Shown here: positions 20,228 to 31,659 of the stretch, one piece after another
How positions within the stretch are numbered: position 1 is the stretch's first letter
Layout of the letters: each line of letters opens with the position of its first letter
NCBI GenBank assembly: GCA_021234155.1
Contig: JAJEKV010000008.1
Coordinates: forward strand, 6,262,945-6,326,944
DNA length: 64,000 nt
Source: Isoetes taiwanensis
Taxonomy: Eukaryota > Streptophyta > Lycopodiopsida > Isoetales > Isoetaceae
Direction of reading: 5' to 3'
Made by a program: the position numbers and the translations under genes
Notes under the pieces: generated by a model
The model's database searches: none
What the model saw: only the letters and a program-made list of their open reading frames with translations
What the model was told of the DNA's origin: nothing

Positions 20228-22901
20228 CACTAGAGTGGTCCCGGGGACCATTCCGGGTCCATGGACCAGAATTGGTCCAGTTGACCCACTGTCACTTAAA
20301 CCAATATATCTGAGAATAGAAGTTTCAATTTCGCGATATATCGCCACCATATCAATCTTTACTTGATTCTTAATGACCTTCGAGAATTTCAAGACCAATG
20401 AACTCACCTATATGTTGTAGTGATTGTTCAAATATTAGGGAATTTGACAGTTTCTGCAACAGTCCAGAACTGCATTCTTGGGTTTTCCTAGTATAAACAA
20501 GCCTAAACCTTGCTAAAATTGGAAGTATTTGTCTATTTATGATAGAACACATTGATCTTTATGTTTTCAGCTTTGGTTGCTATCATCTAACGTCCGTGGA
20601 AGCCGGCAAACCCTATTTTGTTCAAAAATGCTGCATGCGGTTTAGGAATTATTTCTCTCTTATTATAACAAGTTTTGGGTTAATTCTTGTGGCCATGAAT
20701 TCTTAACTATATGAAGTATAATCTTATGTTTTTTTGGAGTGTTCATAAGTTATATCAACTTCAAAATCTAATAGAGAATTTCTAATACAGAATTTAGGAC
20801 AAAATTATATGTTAAAATGCTTCAAAATCACCACCTGTAAGTATCACGAGGGTAATGAATGATGCATTCTTCTTATATCTACATAGAAAATTACTCTATT
20901 AACTTGTATATAGTGTAATTAGGGTTTAACCATGCAATTAACTAGATTTAAAGATGATGTACAACCATAGGATTAACACATTAGAGCTTAAAAATTTGAG
21001 TTAATTTCAAAATTATAGGCTGAAAACTCATCATTTACTAGCTAGTGATGTTTATTGATGAATGAAAGTGAAGATTGTGAAGTTTAAGTATAAGAATAAA
21101 AAATTAAACCATATGACCTTTGATGCGTTTTTCTCAGCTTTGTAGAAAACACACTACATTTCTCCAAATAAGCCTTTCAAATGGTTCAAAATATGACAAG
21201 GGACATATATATAGATCCCCTATATAGGTTGTGTGGCTTTCTTGCAAAAATATACGGAGAAACATGGTTATTTTTTACTAGTATAAAACTGGTGTATCCA
21301 TTACTGCTACAAAGCATTAGAGTTCTAGTAGGATAATGTTACAAGTAGGTCATCTTTTATGTACACTATATTTTTCATGATTGCGGGCCTTCCTTTGCAA
21401 TATACCCCTCAATTTTCATATTGAAATAATGTACTATTTGAAAGATATGAATATAATTAAGCATGAACCATTTATGGTCCATAACTAGACCAATTGTATA
21501 GAGCATATATCTCTCACTAGCCCTATCCATTTTGTCCCCATAATGATACCATGGTTTCTTACCTTTAACAATATAATTTTTGAATGGTGTAAGTGGAAGT
21601 CCATGTAGATTCAATTGGCAAATAAATACCCCATAAATTCCACGTTATTTGTGCTTGAAACATTGCCCTCAAATTATGGAAGCTCATCTAACCAATTAAT
21701 TTTACTCCATAGAGAATCAGACGCATAAACTATATTCTAAAGTTGAGATCAAAATTGACTAAGATGTTGCCTCTATTAATTTTTAAACTTCTAGTCCCAT
21801 TGGACCAATAATGAATGCTGCAAGTGGAGCTGCACATAGCAGTCTAACTTGACTTTTTATAGTCATAAACTTCCATATTTTTCTTTGATTTTTTTTGCAT
21901 TGATTTCATGACATGGGACATTTTGAGAATGTGTTTTTTCAAAGTCACATCTCGAGGCATAAATCTAGAATTAACATAGAAGACATATTTGAATTTGATG
22001 CTATAAAGTTTAATCCAAATCTCAAGGTTATGATCAACAAATATTTTCCTTACTAAAGTAAATGAGAAGCTATTCATATCCCAAAATTCAACTTCAGATC
22101 AATTAATATAAGGAAGTTATTGATTTTAAATGGACCTATGGACCAATAATGGGCTCAGGTACAGAAACCTTTCTTGATTTCTTGTGCCCATGTCTTTTGC
22201 TTTTTTAATGAGCTTGTTTTTGCATTGGTTTCATATCATTTTGAACTTTCATATTATGATTTTTTGGAGGATATCATAGAGTAAGTTTTGTTCTATGTGG
22301 GGAAATATTAATCATTATTACAAGTTACCTAAAATTGAGATCAAAAGTGAAAGTCCAAACGTCAAATTCAAGGCCAGCCAACATTTTTATGGGATGAAGA
22401 AACTTGTCAATTGCTTATATATCAAATATTAGCTCAAAATGCATTTCCTTGTAAAAGTTGTTGTATTTAAACTACAACTGCCTTCTGGGAACCATAATTG
22501 GTTCTGAGGAGGCAGAAAGCAGTTTTGACCCTGTCATGTTTGAATGGCCCTATCTTTCTTCACAGACTTCGGATTGACATGTGGTTTTTTGTGTCATTTT
22601 CTCTATCTCGTGTAGAAAAATATCATAGTAATCAAAAAATTTGAAAAAATCGTTTTGTCGAGACAGTTTTACTTTATGTAAACATGAAGCTTTTGGTACT
22701 TGACCCCCCTGAGTTTGCTAGAGCATAACTTACAAGAATGGAGGTGTATATATTTTTAGGTATTTTTCTAGTGGACCATGACTGCCATATATGAACTCCT
22801 AGGAAGGGTTCGAATAGATTTTGTACCTTTGATTTTATATGAATTTTAAAGTAAACACTGCAAATGGACCATTTCTGGTCCATCACCTGGCCACTCTAGT
22901 G
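20228..22901. mobile_element. Non-autonomous CACTA (En/Spm-type) element
   Basis: The 2,674-bp block starts CACTAGAGTGG and ends CCACTCTAGTG, an 11-bp perfect terminal inverted repeat. It is absent from copy A at the matching point (cattttaagatt). Just inside both ends is a palindromic subterminal motif (ATGGACCAGAATTGGTCCA on the left, ATGGACCAGAAATGGTCCA read inward on the right), with further ggaccaataatgg-like copies internally. Flanks read ttttga and ttaaga, compatible with a mutated 3-bp TTA duplication. No transposase-like ORF exists; the longest frames are under 80 codons. Confidence 0.88.
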
Positions 22902-22995
22902 TTAAGATTCAACAACAGTTCATTCAGATTGGTCAGGCTGACATTTCTCAGGTTCCATAGTTAATCAACTTTGTAGCAATACCCTATTGAATTAA

Positions 22996-23190
22996 GGGGA
23001 AAACTACAAAATACCCCTAACTTTTTGTAAAATTCACACTATACCCCTAACTTTCTAAAAATTCACAAAATGCCCCTAAAAATTCACAAAATGCCCCTAA
23101 AAACCTATATGTTAGGGGCATTTCATGAATTTTCTAAAAGTTAGGGGTATGTTATGAATTTTGCAAAAAGTTAGGGGTATATTGTAGTTT
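22996..23190. mobile_element. Fold-back MITE
   Basis: A 195-bp insert absent from copy A. Its arms AAACTACAAAATACCCCTAA and TTAGGGGTATATTGTAGTTT are inverted repeats, and the motif acccctaac recurs in between, so almost the whole unit folds back. TTAA stands on both sides (22992-22995 and 23191-23194); copy A has ttga there. The superfamily is unresolved. Confidence 0.85.
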
Positions 23191-23199
23191 TTAATCAAA

Positions 23200-24120
23200 T
23201 ATCTCCATTGAAGGTTTGCAACAGCTACGGGAGAATTGTATATATGTTGGCGCAATCCCCACAAGTTCATAATTCCATTTGAACTACATCCCATAAGGAG
23301 CATTGCAGCACAAGGTCTAGCTTGCGAACCCACCCTCTCACAAATGTATTATTGTCATGTGATATTATTGAAAAGATACCTAGCATAGTTAGTCAATTTA
23401 ACATGCAAAACATTGATGACAAATAGTCTCCTAGCCCATTTGCTTCAGCTTATACTTTAGTTAATGACACTAGCAGAAAGCATTACCCTTGCCATGATCG
23501 AGGTACACAAACATGTTGCACTGTTATAGACCTATATAATCATCGACACTTGGAACTTGTCCAGCTTTGCCTGACGGTGCAGGACAGTTCATTAGAAATA
23601 TAGCCCATAACCTTTTTGTCTACCTTCCACAGACTGAATGTAGATTTAATGCCATTTGAATGCAAACAATCTTACAGGCATGAGAGGGATAACACCCAGG
23701 AACTTGGGTTGGCCTGAGATTGATATAGCAGGATATGACACCCGAGTTCCAAGGCATTATCTGCCACAAAGAAATTATTTTACATGAAGTATTATAGCAT
23801 AGGTAAGCAAGTCGCAAATGTGTCAGCTCGAACTAGGAATAATGCTATTCTAGCCTAAGAAACTTAGGCAGAATAGAGATCAACGTGGGAATCTCTGCTT
23901 GAATGTAGTTTAGGATGGTTTTTTAACTACACTTATATTGGCAATTGAATAGAATAAACTTAAACCTAGAAGATTATGTCAAGAGCGTTTATTCTAAAAC
24001 TCTGTTGTTTTAGCTACGGTGCAGACTTGAGATGATGATGCATGTAAAAGCTATTGCATCATGTGAATTTTAGTGTAGTTGTGGTCATGTCCAAAATATT
24101 ATAGTGCTAAATTGTCCACA
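23200..24120. other. Duplicated segment without recognisable gene
   Basis: Collinear with 9138-10060 of copy A. Short ORFs only (for example minus 23817-23620), none recognised. Confidence 0.5.
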
Positions 24121-24138
24121 ATATTACAATGCAATGTT

Positions 24139-25099
24139 TTTTTTGTTGAAGGACGTCAGACTTTATTCCATCAAAGAATCAAATACAAGTATAAATGCAG
24201 AGACAGGAATAAAATCTCAGCGGATAAGCAGAGACCCACCGAGTGAAGCAACCTGCCTAAGCATAAGAGTGCACATCCAAATACTCCTCAAAAATCAATC
24301 GCCTCTTGCGAGGGGCAAGTGAAGAACAATGATACGACTTTACAATGTAACCTTGAGCTTCTTGGAGAACACGATTATCTGCCACATCCAGACCTTTGAA
24401 GATTACCAATCTTCGTCTTTTCCAGATAGTCCAAAGCAACCATCCTGCTGCTAGATGAAAAGCCTGGCCTTGTAACTCTGTCCAGGTACTTGGGTAAATT
24501 GCCAAAAGCAGTTGTTGACTTGTTAGTGAAACCTGAAAAAGGGAAAACAACCAGTCCCATACCTGTCTAAGGTGTTCACACATGAAAAAGCAATGCTCAA
24601 TGGTCTCAGATCCACGCTTGCATACTGGACACTGATTTGATATTCTAGGGTTAAACTTATGGACAAGCACATTAACCCGCAGACACCTATGAAGAATCTG
24701 CCACCAAAGAACTGCCACTTTAGGATGAAGTAGCTTGTCCCATGCCCAAGACCACACCTTCTGCCATTGAGGAGGAGGAAGTTGAAGAGACCACTTATTA
24801 GACGGAGGAAGAATATCAGTATCAAGCAACAACTGATACATAGAGTTCACAAGTTTGCACTCCTTAATTTCTTCATGACAAACCCATACCAAAATATCTT
24901 CTTGGTGTGGCAGAATAGGCTGTAGAAAATCAGCAACTTTTTGCCAAAGAACTCTATCCCATCGCCCCAATAGAAACTTTAACTGAAAAGCCTCCCATGT
25001 CAGCAACTGGCCTGAGTCATACCATGCTGCAATAGTTAAGATTCCAGCACTTTTCCAACGTCTTTGAGTCAATGGGTGCACTGTAAAGCAAAGTGGTTG
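24139..25099 (-). mobile_element. 5'-truncated L1-like LINE with 16-bp target duplication
   Basis: attacaatgcaatgtt flanks the insert at 24123-24138 and 25100-25115, and copy A has the single empty site near 10064. A T run at the left marks the poly(A) tail on the minus strand. The 3' region matches the chimeric element at 7513. The insert carries a 284-codon C-terminal ORF. Confidence 0.93.
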
Positions 25100-25111
25100 A
25101 TTACAATGCAA
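24257..25111 (-). pseudogene. C-terminal part of L1-like ORF2 (zf-RVT), second subfamily
   Basis: The open frame reads VAVLWWQILHRCLRVNVLVH and CPVCKRGSETIEHCFFMCEH, a zf-RVT domain clearly related to, but diverged from, the copy at 18774-19580. GWLLWTIWKRRRLVIFKG follows in the same relative position. The frame's first codons overlap the target duplication, so it is a truncated ORF2 end. Confidence 0.85.
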
Positions 25112-25188
25112 TGTTCTTCATGACCCATGGGATAAAGAGCATAATGTTGACCATGCAAATCCTATGACTTTCTTAAAAGTTAAACTAC

Positions 25189-25604
25189 GCAACTGTGCAA
25201 CCTGGACAACCACAGTCGTCGGATTCGTCGATCCTACGACCCAGATCGTATGTTGGGGCCCCTGGGCACCTCTCGTTTCGCTTATAGTCATTTATGATTG
25301 GAGGCACCTATGATTTTGAAATATGAAATACGATATCGCATAAGGTTTTGAGGGAATATCGAAGCTTTATATGCCTTTGCCTAAGATTTTAGGATATGAA
25401 ATACGGGAGCTCGAACCTCGACTAAAATAATTCAATGTCCTAACTAAGGCTACTTTAACTAATATACCCAGCGAGCTAATGCAATTATTTTTTATCTTGA
25501 ATCTGTTTTTTTTATACAACTTATTTGATTGTTTTAGGGATATATGGTCTATGGTTTCAAAAATTGTTATTTTTACATCCATATCAAATCCCCCTGGAAC
25601 CCCC
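25189..25604. mobile_element. Unclassified insertion of about 415 bp in copy B
   Basis: Copy A reads aaactacgctatcatttcac, whereas copy B has about 415 bp between aaactacgc and ctagatattttcac. On the minus strand, TAGCTCGCTGGG (25478-25467) and GGTTCGAGCTCC (25417-25406) resemble Pol III A and B boxes at tRNA-like spacing, hinting at a SINE. However, about 130 bp precede the A-like box and no target duplication is evident. The class is therefore left open. Confidence 0.5.
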
Positions 25605-25939
25605 AGTTATTTTGCTAGATATTTTCACAAAATGTCAAACAAAATGAACCTTTATAAGACTATTGATGATATTTGGCATGTTCCAAACTCCACTTTATCT
25701 GCTTATCATCATGGCCTATGCTTCTTCATTCCAATCCCTTGTGAGCCTTCAAAGATCATACAATCTCCTAATAATTATGAGATAGGTCATGTATATACAA
25801 GTTCAATGGTTGCATCTTTAACCCTTTTTAACCATTGAACTATGCACCCTTGACTCCCTTATTTACAGAAATATCCATGAAGAGTTGAGCACAACTGCTA
25901 AGAATTGAGCACAATTGCTATCATTTGATGACACCTTCT

Positions 25940-26770
25940 AACTTATCAACATTCTAAACTACACCCATTGTCAATATCTCCTGCCACTATATTTCCTTGT
26001 CAAAGACACCCTGAGCCTCTCCAAGAGAGTTGCATTTCACACACATGTCAATTTAAACCATTTGCAACACAAGGATCTTCCTTAAGTACTTCAAGGGCAA
26101 TCTCAGCATGTATTGTCGCGCCCTTGGCTATGGCCCTTGTGTATCGACAACATTTCAAACTGCAAATAAATGTGACAAAATTTGAATATGCTAGTCCTAG
26201 GTTCATCTCTTCAAATAATTTGATGGCTACCTAGGCAAAACCATCTTCTCCATGTCCTGACATTATCGAATTCCCAGATACTACACCTCTTGAGCTGCTA
26301 GGTTGTTAAAAGTTTTACAAGCCTCTACAAGTGTGCCACATTTAACATACATGACATGCCAAGAATAACAACCTTTTCAAGTCCTTCTTTGCGCAAGCCT
26401 CATTATGTATTTCTCTATCCCGCTATAGCTTTGCCCTTTGCAAGCTTTCAAATTGCATGTAAATATAACAACAATCAGGAGCAATACCTTCTAACTGCAT
26501 TTGATCCAAACACTGAAGTGCTTTTCGACCAAATCCATAGTCAACATATCATGAAATAAGTACAGTCCAATATGCTACATTTCGATCATGCAACTTATTA
26601 AAAATGGTTTCAGCTTCTGTAAGTGAACCACACTTGGCATATGTGTCAACAAAAATCCAACCAATATAAGGTTCTCTTTAGGGCCTTTATGAGCAATTCC
26701 AGTTGACAAGAACTTTTAAACTGCAAACTAATGTGACAACCACATTAGATTTATGGGAATCTCTAAGAAC
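25940..26770 (-). pseudogene. PPR protein pseudogene
   Basis: Minus-strand translation across several frames gives DTYAKCGSLTEAETIFNKLH, DRNVAYWTVLIS, and NSIMSGHG then AIKLFEEMN. This is the repeating 'MYAKCGxxxxAxxVFxxMxxRDVxxWxxMI' pattern of plant P/L/S-type pentatricopeptide repeats. Stops and indels occur in every repeat. PPR proteins bind organellar RNA. This copy lacks start, E and DYW regions. Confidence 0.75.
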
Positions 26771-26779
26771 TATATTTTA

Positions 26780-28310
26780 TTTTTGTAAGCATGCATCTCA
26801 TCAACGATCGAGATGGGCCAACATGAACGGCTTGGATTTCTATCCAAGTCCTCTCATTCTACTAGCCCATCTGTTTCCCGCCTTTGCCTTAGTTTTGACT
26901 ACTCTGCATTGGCGCTCAGCTACCGACGATTTTCCAGCTCTGGCTATGGCGCTCCAACGATGCATGCCCTTATCTCTTGCATGTCAGCCTAGAAAAGGAT
27001 GCCTATATGCATCCAACCATTTTGTGCTCTGGTTGTGCTTGGGCAAGTCTAAGCCCAAGAAAAGGAAGCGATAAGTAACAGATCTAATGAAAAGCTTTAA
27101 AAATAGTTGACACTTCTGTTCACATGGCTGCAGCCAGATTTGTTCCTAGATCAGAACGAGATTTGCTTAGCAAGGCGGCAAGAAAAAAAACGACGGCTTC
27201 TGGTTCATATCTCTTTGCATTTTTGCCAGTGTAGCTCCTTCTGCTTCAAATCGGCAGGTCTGACTAACACGACTTATTCAGATCAATTTTATTCTTCAAA
27301 TATTTAGTAGAATATACATGTAATGCAGATGCAGAATGCAGGTGCAGATATGGATACTTCCATGTGTTGAATAATGATTATACCTAGTGGGAGATGTATG
27401 CAGTGGGAGGCAGTTCAAATCCTACCATTAATGTGGAGGGAAATCGGTTCTTAGCCCCAGCAAATGTCGATGCAAAAGAAGTAGGCACTCTATCAAGAAG
27501 TAGGCACTCTATTTAAAGCTGTTAATAGCTTTTTTTCTTCCCTTTCTCTGACCATAATTCTTATGCATAAGTAGGTTACAAAACGAGAATATACAGATGA
27601 AGGCATATGGAAAAACTAGAATTGGAGATCAGAGGGGAATACTTTGTTCTTAAATGGAGCTTACTTTGTTGCATTTGGTTCTTAATCGGGGGTTGTTCCA
27701 GCCCCAGTCTAGCTGCCAAGCCTATTGGATTTGCACAATGCTAATGCTGGAGCCATCCCCTGTAGTGCAGGCGTCTTTGTTGCAGAATTGGTCAGGGAAT
27801 ACAACAACAAGAGGGCCCGGGGAAACAGAAAACAAGGTAGTCAAAACATTTCAAATTGCTTTTTTCTTTTTTTCCAGAGCTGAATCACTGCTATAAATAT
27901 AATCGTGTTTTCTTTTCTGTTTGAATAATGCGGGCAGTTTGATCTCTGATCTTTGTATTTCTTTAATAGAAGCATAATATATGACTTTTGACTCAAATGG
28001 GTTTCTGAGGAAAATTAGGAAAGAATAGTGTTATAGTCTTGAAAATAAAATGGAAATAACATTTAAAAACATGATTCAGGTGCTCTGTTTTATGTATATT
28101 CAACTGTGCTATAGTAATTGGATCACTACTCCAGCTACAATATACTCAACCTTAACTATTGAAATTACATTGATTTAATATTTTGAACCTTAACCATTAA
28201 CTTTAATTGTTTTGAAGTGTTTTGAACTTAACTATTGAGTGTTTTAATGAAGATTAGTATTTGAATTGCCTTATGGACTTGTTTGGGTTCGATTCCGAAA
28301 AAGGCTTTCT
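26780..28310. other. No recognisable gene
   Basis: Contains short ORFs (for example plus 27654-27896) and a small duplication of agaagtaggcactctat near 27477-27515. No family was recognised. Confidence 0.5.
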
Positions 28311-28318
28311 TTCTTTTT

Positions 28319-29169
28319 GAGCAATTGCAGCGGTGCATGCGTGAATTGACAAGGCAGCAACAATTCCAGCAGGAGCTAAGCTAACGGCTTCAGGAAGGAG
28401 AGACCACTATACCTGCCACGGCAGTCCCACTTGCCCAAGAGTCTGCACGGCGTCAGCCAGGGCCGTCTACTACTGCATTGCCAAGCCGCTCCATGCCACC
28501 ACTGCCCCAACATAGGCCACAGCCTATGCCCCGCCGACAGCAAACAACGCCTATTGTGTCGGGCAGGATTGACCCAACAATCAGAGAGTTCCAGGAGCTG
28601 AGACGGAGCAGCCACAATGTGGTGGTACGTGGCTTGACAGAAGAGGCAGGGGAGGACCTCATTAACTGGCTCCAGATGTTGATTCTTGCTCGAATTACAT
28701 TCCCCACACCAGTACACATTATTAGGGCGAGACGCCATGGTGTCCATCGCCTCGACCACCCCCGGGTAGTCACGTTCACAGTACGAGATGCGCAAGTGAA
28801 AGAAGCCATCCTGCACCAGGGTAGGCAGATGAAGGGAACTGCCTGTATGTTGACCGAGACCTGACCCTGGCCCAACAAGAAGACCGCCGGCACGAGTTAG
28901 CCAAAGTTAAAAGCATTCGCAGACAGGGAGGAGCTGCAAGACTGATTCGGGGCAAGATGCAAATTTTTAGGTCGCCAAATGCTGCTACAAATCCTGCAAA
29001 CCCTCAAGCAGCCCCTGACCATGCCACTGCTTCGCTTGCTACAGCCGCACGCCCTGCTCCAGTTGCCTCACCTTTTGTTGCGCGCACATCTCAGGCTGCT
29101 TCCACTTCTGCCATCCCCTCTTCTGCTGCTGCCACTAAATCTCCAGCTGCAGTCCCTGCCAACAAATAG
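28319..29169 (+). pseudogene. LINE ORF1 (RNA-binding gag-like), broken
   Basis: The plus strand encodes a Pro/Gln-rich N-terminus, then SSHNVVVRGLTEEAGEDLIN, VHIIRARRHG and VVTFTVRDAQVKEAILHQGR. After a one-base frameshift near 28850 it reads YVDRDLTLAQQEDRRHELAK. This pattern (RRM-like core ending in 'VYxxxDLTxxQ') is that of ORF1 in many non-LTR elements. A stop (TAA) sits near 28382. The tail is Ala/Pro/Ser-rich. ORF2 follows within a few bases. Confidence 0.65.
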
Positions 29170-31655
29170 GAATTGTGCCTCCGCATGGTCTCCTGGAATT
29201 GTCGGGGCTTCCCATGGCAGAAGGGGGATAGTCTCAACTCAATTGCCGCAGACATGGATCTCATCTTCCTCATGGAAACATGGGAGCATGCAGGACACAG
29301 GATACCCGACTTGCCAGGATACCAGCGCTACTCAATCTTCAATGATTGCATAGGAAAGCGGGGGCATGGAGGGGTTGCCTGCTACTACTGAACGGCCTTG
29401 GCACAGTCAATCTCCTTGTTCAAGACAGACAAGCACAACCGGTACCTGTGGGTACGTGTGCAAAACTGCAGTAGCAGACCTCTCTTTGTGGCAGCCTGCT
29501 ACTTTCCACATGCAGAGAGCAACTTCTATCACACCCACTCGGATATGGATAGGGTGGACCCTTATGTCGATCTATATGATGACATACAGCAGCATAAGCA
29601 GTTGGGAAGTGTCATACTCCCTGGAGACTTTAATGCATGCACGGGGGTAGAACAACCCATGAGATTTGATCCCTTGACTGATGATGTATTGCAACTGCAT
29701 CCTGCAGAAGGAGCTTGGCCACGGACATCAGACGACAATCAGGTCACGCGCTATGGTAGACAATTGCTTTTGCTCTGTGGTATCTTTGACCTGATAATTT
29801 GCAATGGACTGGCACAGTGGCCGTCCACCCGCAAGAGCACTCGTAGACAGGAAAACCAGGGGGGAGGATCTAATGTGATGGACTATGTGCTGGTGCCTGA
29901 GCAAGATATGCATGGCGTCAAGCACTTCCAGGTGGGAACAGCTAATAGGGATGAAGAGATAGACTCAGACCACTTACCACTTTACTTGAAGTTGGCTTGG
30001 CAGGTTGTGCGAACCCCTGTGCAACAACTCCTCGCATGCCTCAGTTGCGATTGGATTATGAACATGCAGGGGCTTATGCCCATATGCTTAGAAAATTCGC
30101 AATATCCTATACTAGAATAACAGACAGGCTGGCTGATTGATGTGCTTAGGACTGCGACAGAGAGGTGCTTTGGGATAAGCCGCCAGCGACGAGGAATACA
30201 ACCTTCCCACGTAATCAATGGTTTGATACAAAGTGCAAGGAACACAAATGTTGGCTCCACCAGGTCACAGACCCTGCTTTACGCCCACATGCAGTCAGAC
30301 AGTACCGCGTCTTCCTTAAAGCTAAGAAAGCCAGGTACATTGCAGCTCATCAAAGGGAAATGTTTTACCTCCTGGAATGTCACCCCAGGACCTTGTGGCG
30401 AAAGGTTCTCAGAAAGCCAGTACAACCCATAGGAAACATCACTCCCGAGCAGTGGAGGCAATATTTGCAACAGCTATATGACCCTCAGGGTGCACAGGCA
30501 GCATTACCCCTGCAAGAAGGCCCAGTGTTGGAAATCACAGATTTGGACATGGAACAAGGCTTACACCATCTTGCCAATGGGAAAGCGCCAGACCTGGATG
30601 GTATGCAGGTAGAATTGCTTAAGTGGGCAGGGCCGTCCATAGTACCGGTGCTGACCACCTTGCAGTGGACCAATAGCAGAGTTGTTCCCATCTATAAGGC
30701 AGGTGACCCGCACTGTCCAGCCAATTACCGAACAATCATGGTCAGTTTGGTGTTTGCAAAACTGGTTGCTGGGATTCTCAAGAAGCATTTGACGGGTTGG
30801 GCAGAGGCAGCAGTGGTGCGGGCCCTCACCCAGGCAGGATTCAAACTCCAGCACTCAACCATTGACCACATCTTCATGTTGCGAATTCTGTTTGAAGAGA
30901 GCAGGAACTGCCGTCAGGATCTATATTGTTGCTTCGTGGATTTTGCGAAGGTGTTTGACACTGTGCCTCGGGAAAAACTATGGGCAAGATTGCGACAGCT
31001 AGGGGTTCCTGTAGATTTGCAGAATGCAGTGTACATGTTATATGAAAGATGCTCGGGTCGGTTGCAGCCGACAAGCCAACCATTTGATAGTAGTATTGGG
31101 GTTCGTCAGGGATGCCCTCTCTCCGCAACATTATTTGGGCTTTACATTGATCAATTGGAGAGCTGACTTGCTGATAATGGGGGCGACGGAGCTCACCTTT
31201 CGCACGGATCATCGAGGCGGTTAATATGTGCTGATGATGTGGACCTCCTAGCTTACACACCAGCAGATATGCAACGACATCTCGATGCCCTGGACACATT
31301 CTGCCAAGACTAAGGTGGTTCTCATATCATCCCCATGTCGGTAGAGAATCCCTCCTTTAGTTATCGAGGCGGGGATGTGGAAGTGGCATCCACATACAAA
31401 TATTTGGGAGTGGAGTTTCCTTCTACTATGCACTGGGACACATCAATATGGCTACGAGTGACGGCGGGCTGTAAGGCACTATATGCAATGCAAAACAATA
31501 GTCATAGAGCAGAGTTATATGATTGGGCCCATCGGTCACACACCCGTTCAAAGTCATAGTGGAGCATGTCCTTTTATCTGAGGGGTTGAAGTATGGGGCC
31601 CAGTAGTATCCCTCGCTACTTGGAATGACTTAGAGCAGGTGCAGAAAGCCTTTCT
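29170..31655 (+). pseudogene. LINE ORF2: endonuclease and reverse transcriptase, broken
   Basis: The endonuclease (29185-30010) keeps MVSWNCRGFPW, FLMETWE, VILPGDFNACTG and SDHLPLYL, the EEP catalytic blocks, interrupted only by a TGA at 29389-29391. After a stop near 30118 the RT follows in another frame: AGDPHCPANYRTIMVSLVFA, AGFKLQHSTIDH, CCFVDFAKVFDTVPREKLW and IGVRQGCPLSATLFGLYID. The YADD region appears as CADDVDLLAY in a third frame near 31230. The coding trace ends at LEQVQKAFLP (31655), where the minisatellite starts. It is more like RTE-type LINEs than the zf-RVT L1 family (inference). Confidence 0.85.
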
Positions 31656-31659
31656 GCCC

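Larger units (their letters stand above)
18478..25784. repeat. Duplicated segment, copy B, with five later insertions
   Basis: Aligns with copy A (8238-10370). The extra DNA in copy B falls into five blocks: L1 LINE 18637-19587, CACTA element 20228-22901, fold-back MITE 22996-23190, L1 LINE 24139-25099, and an unclassified block of about 415 bp near 25189-25604. Copy A instead carries a chimeric LINE at 7513-8221 that copy B lacks. Each copy therefore serves as the empty-site control for the other. Confidence 0.85.

Noticed and set aside
28270-28300. B-box-like gggttcgattcc near the LINE 5' end
   Set aside because: No A box upstream and no tRNA fold; taken as chance or a remnant.
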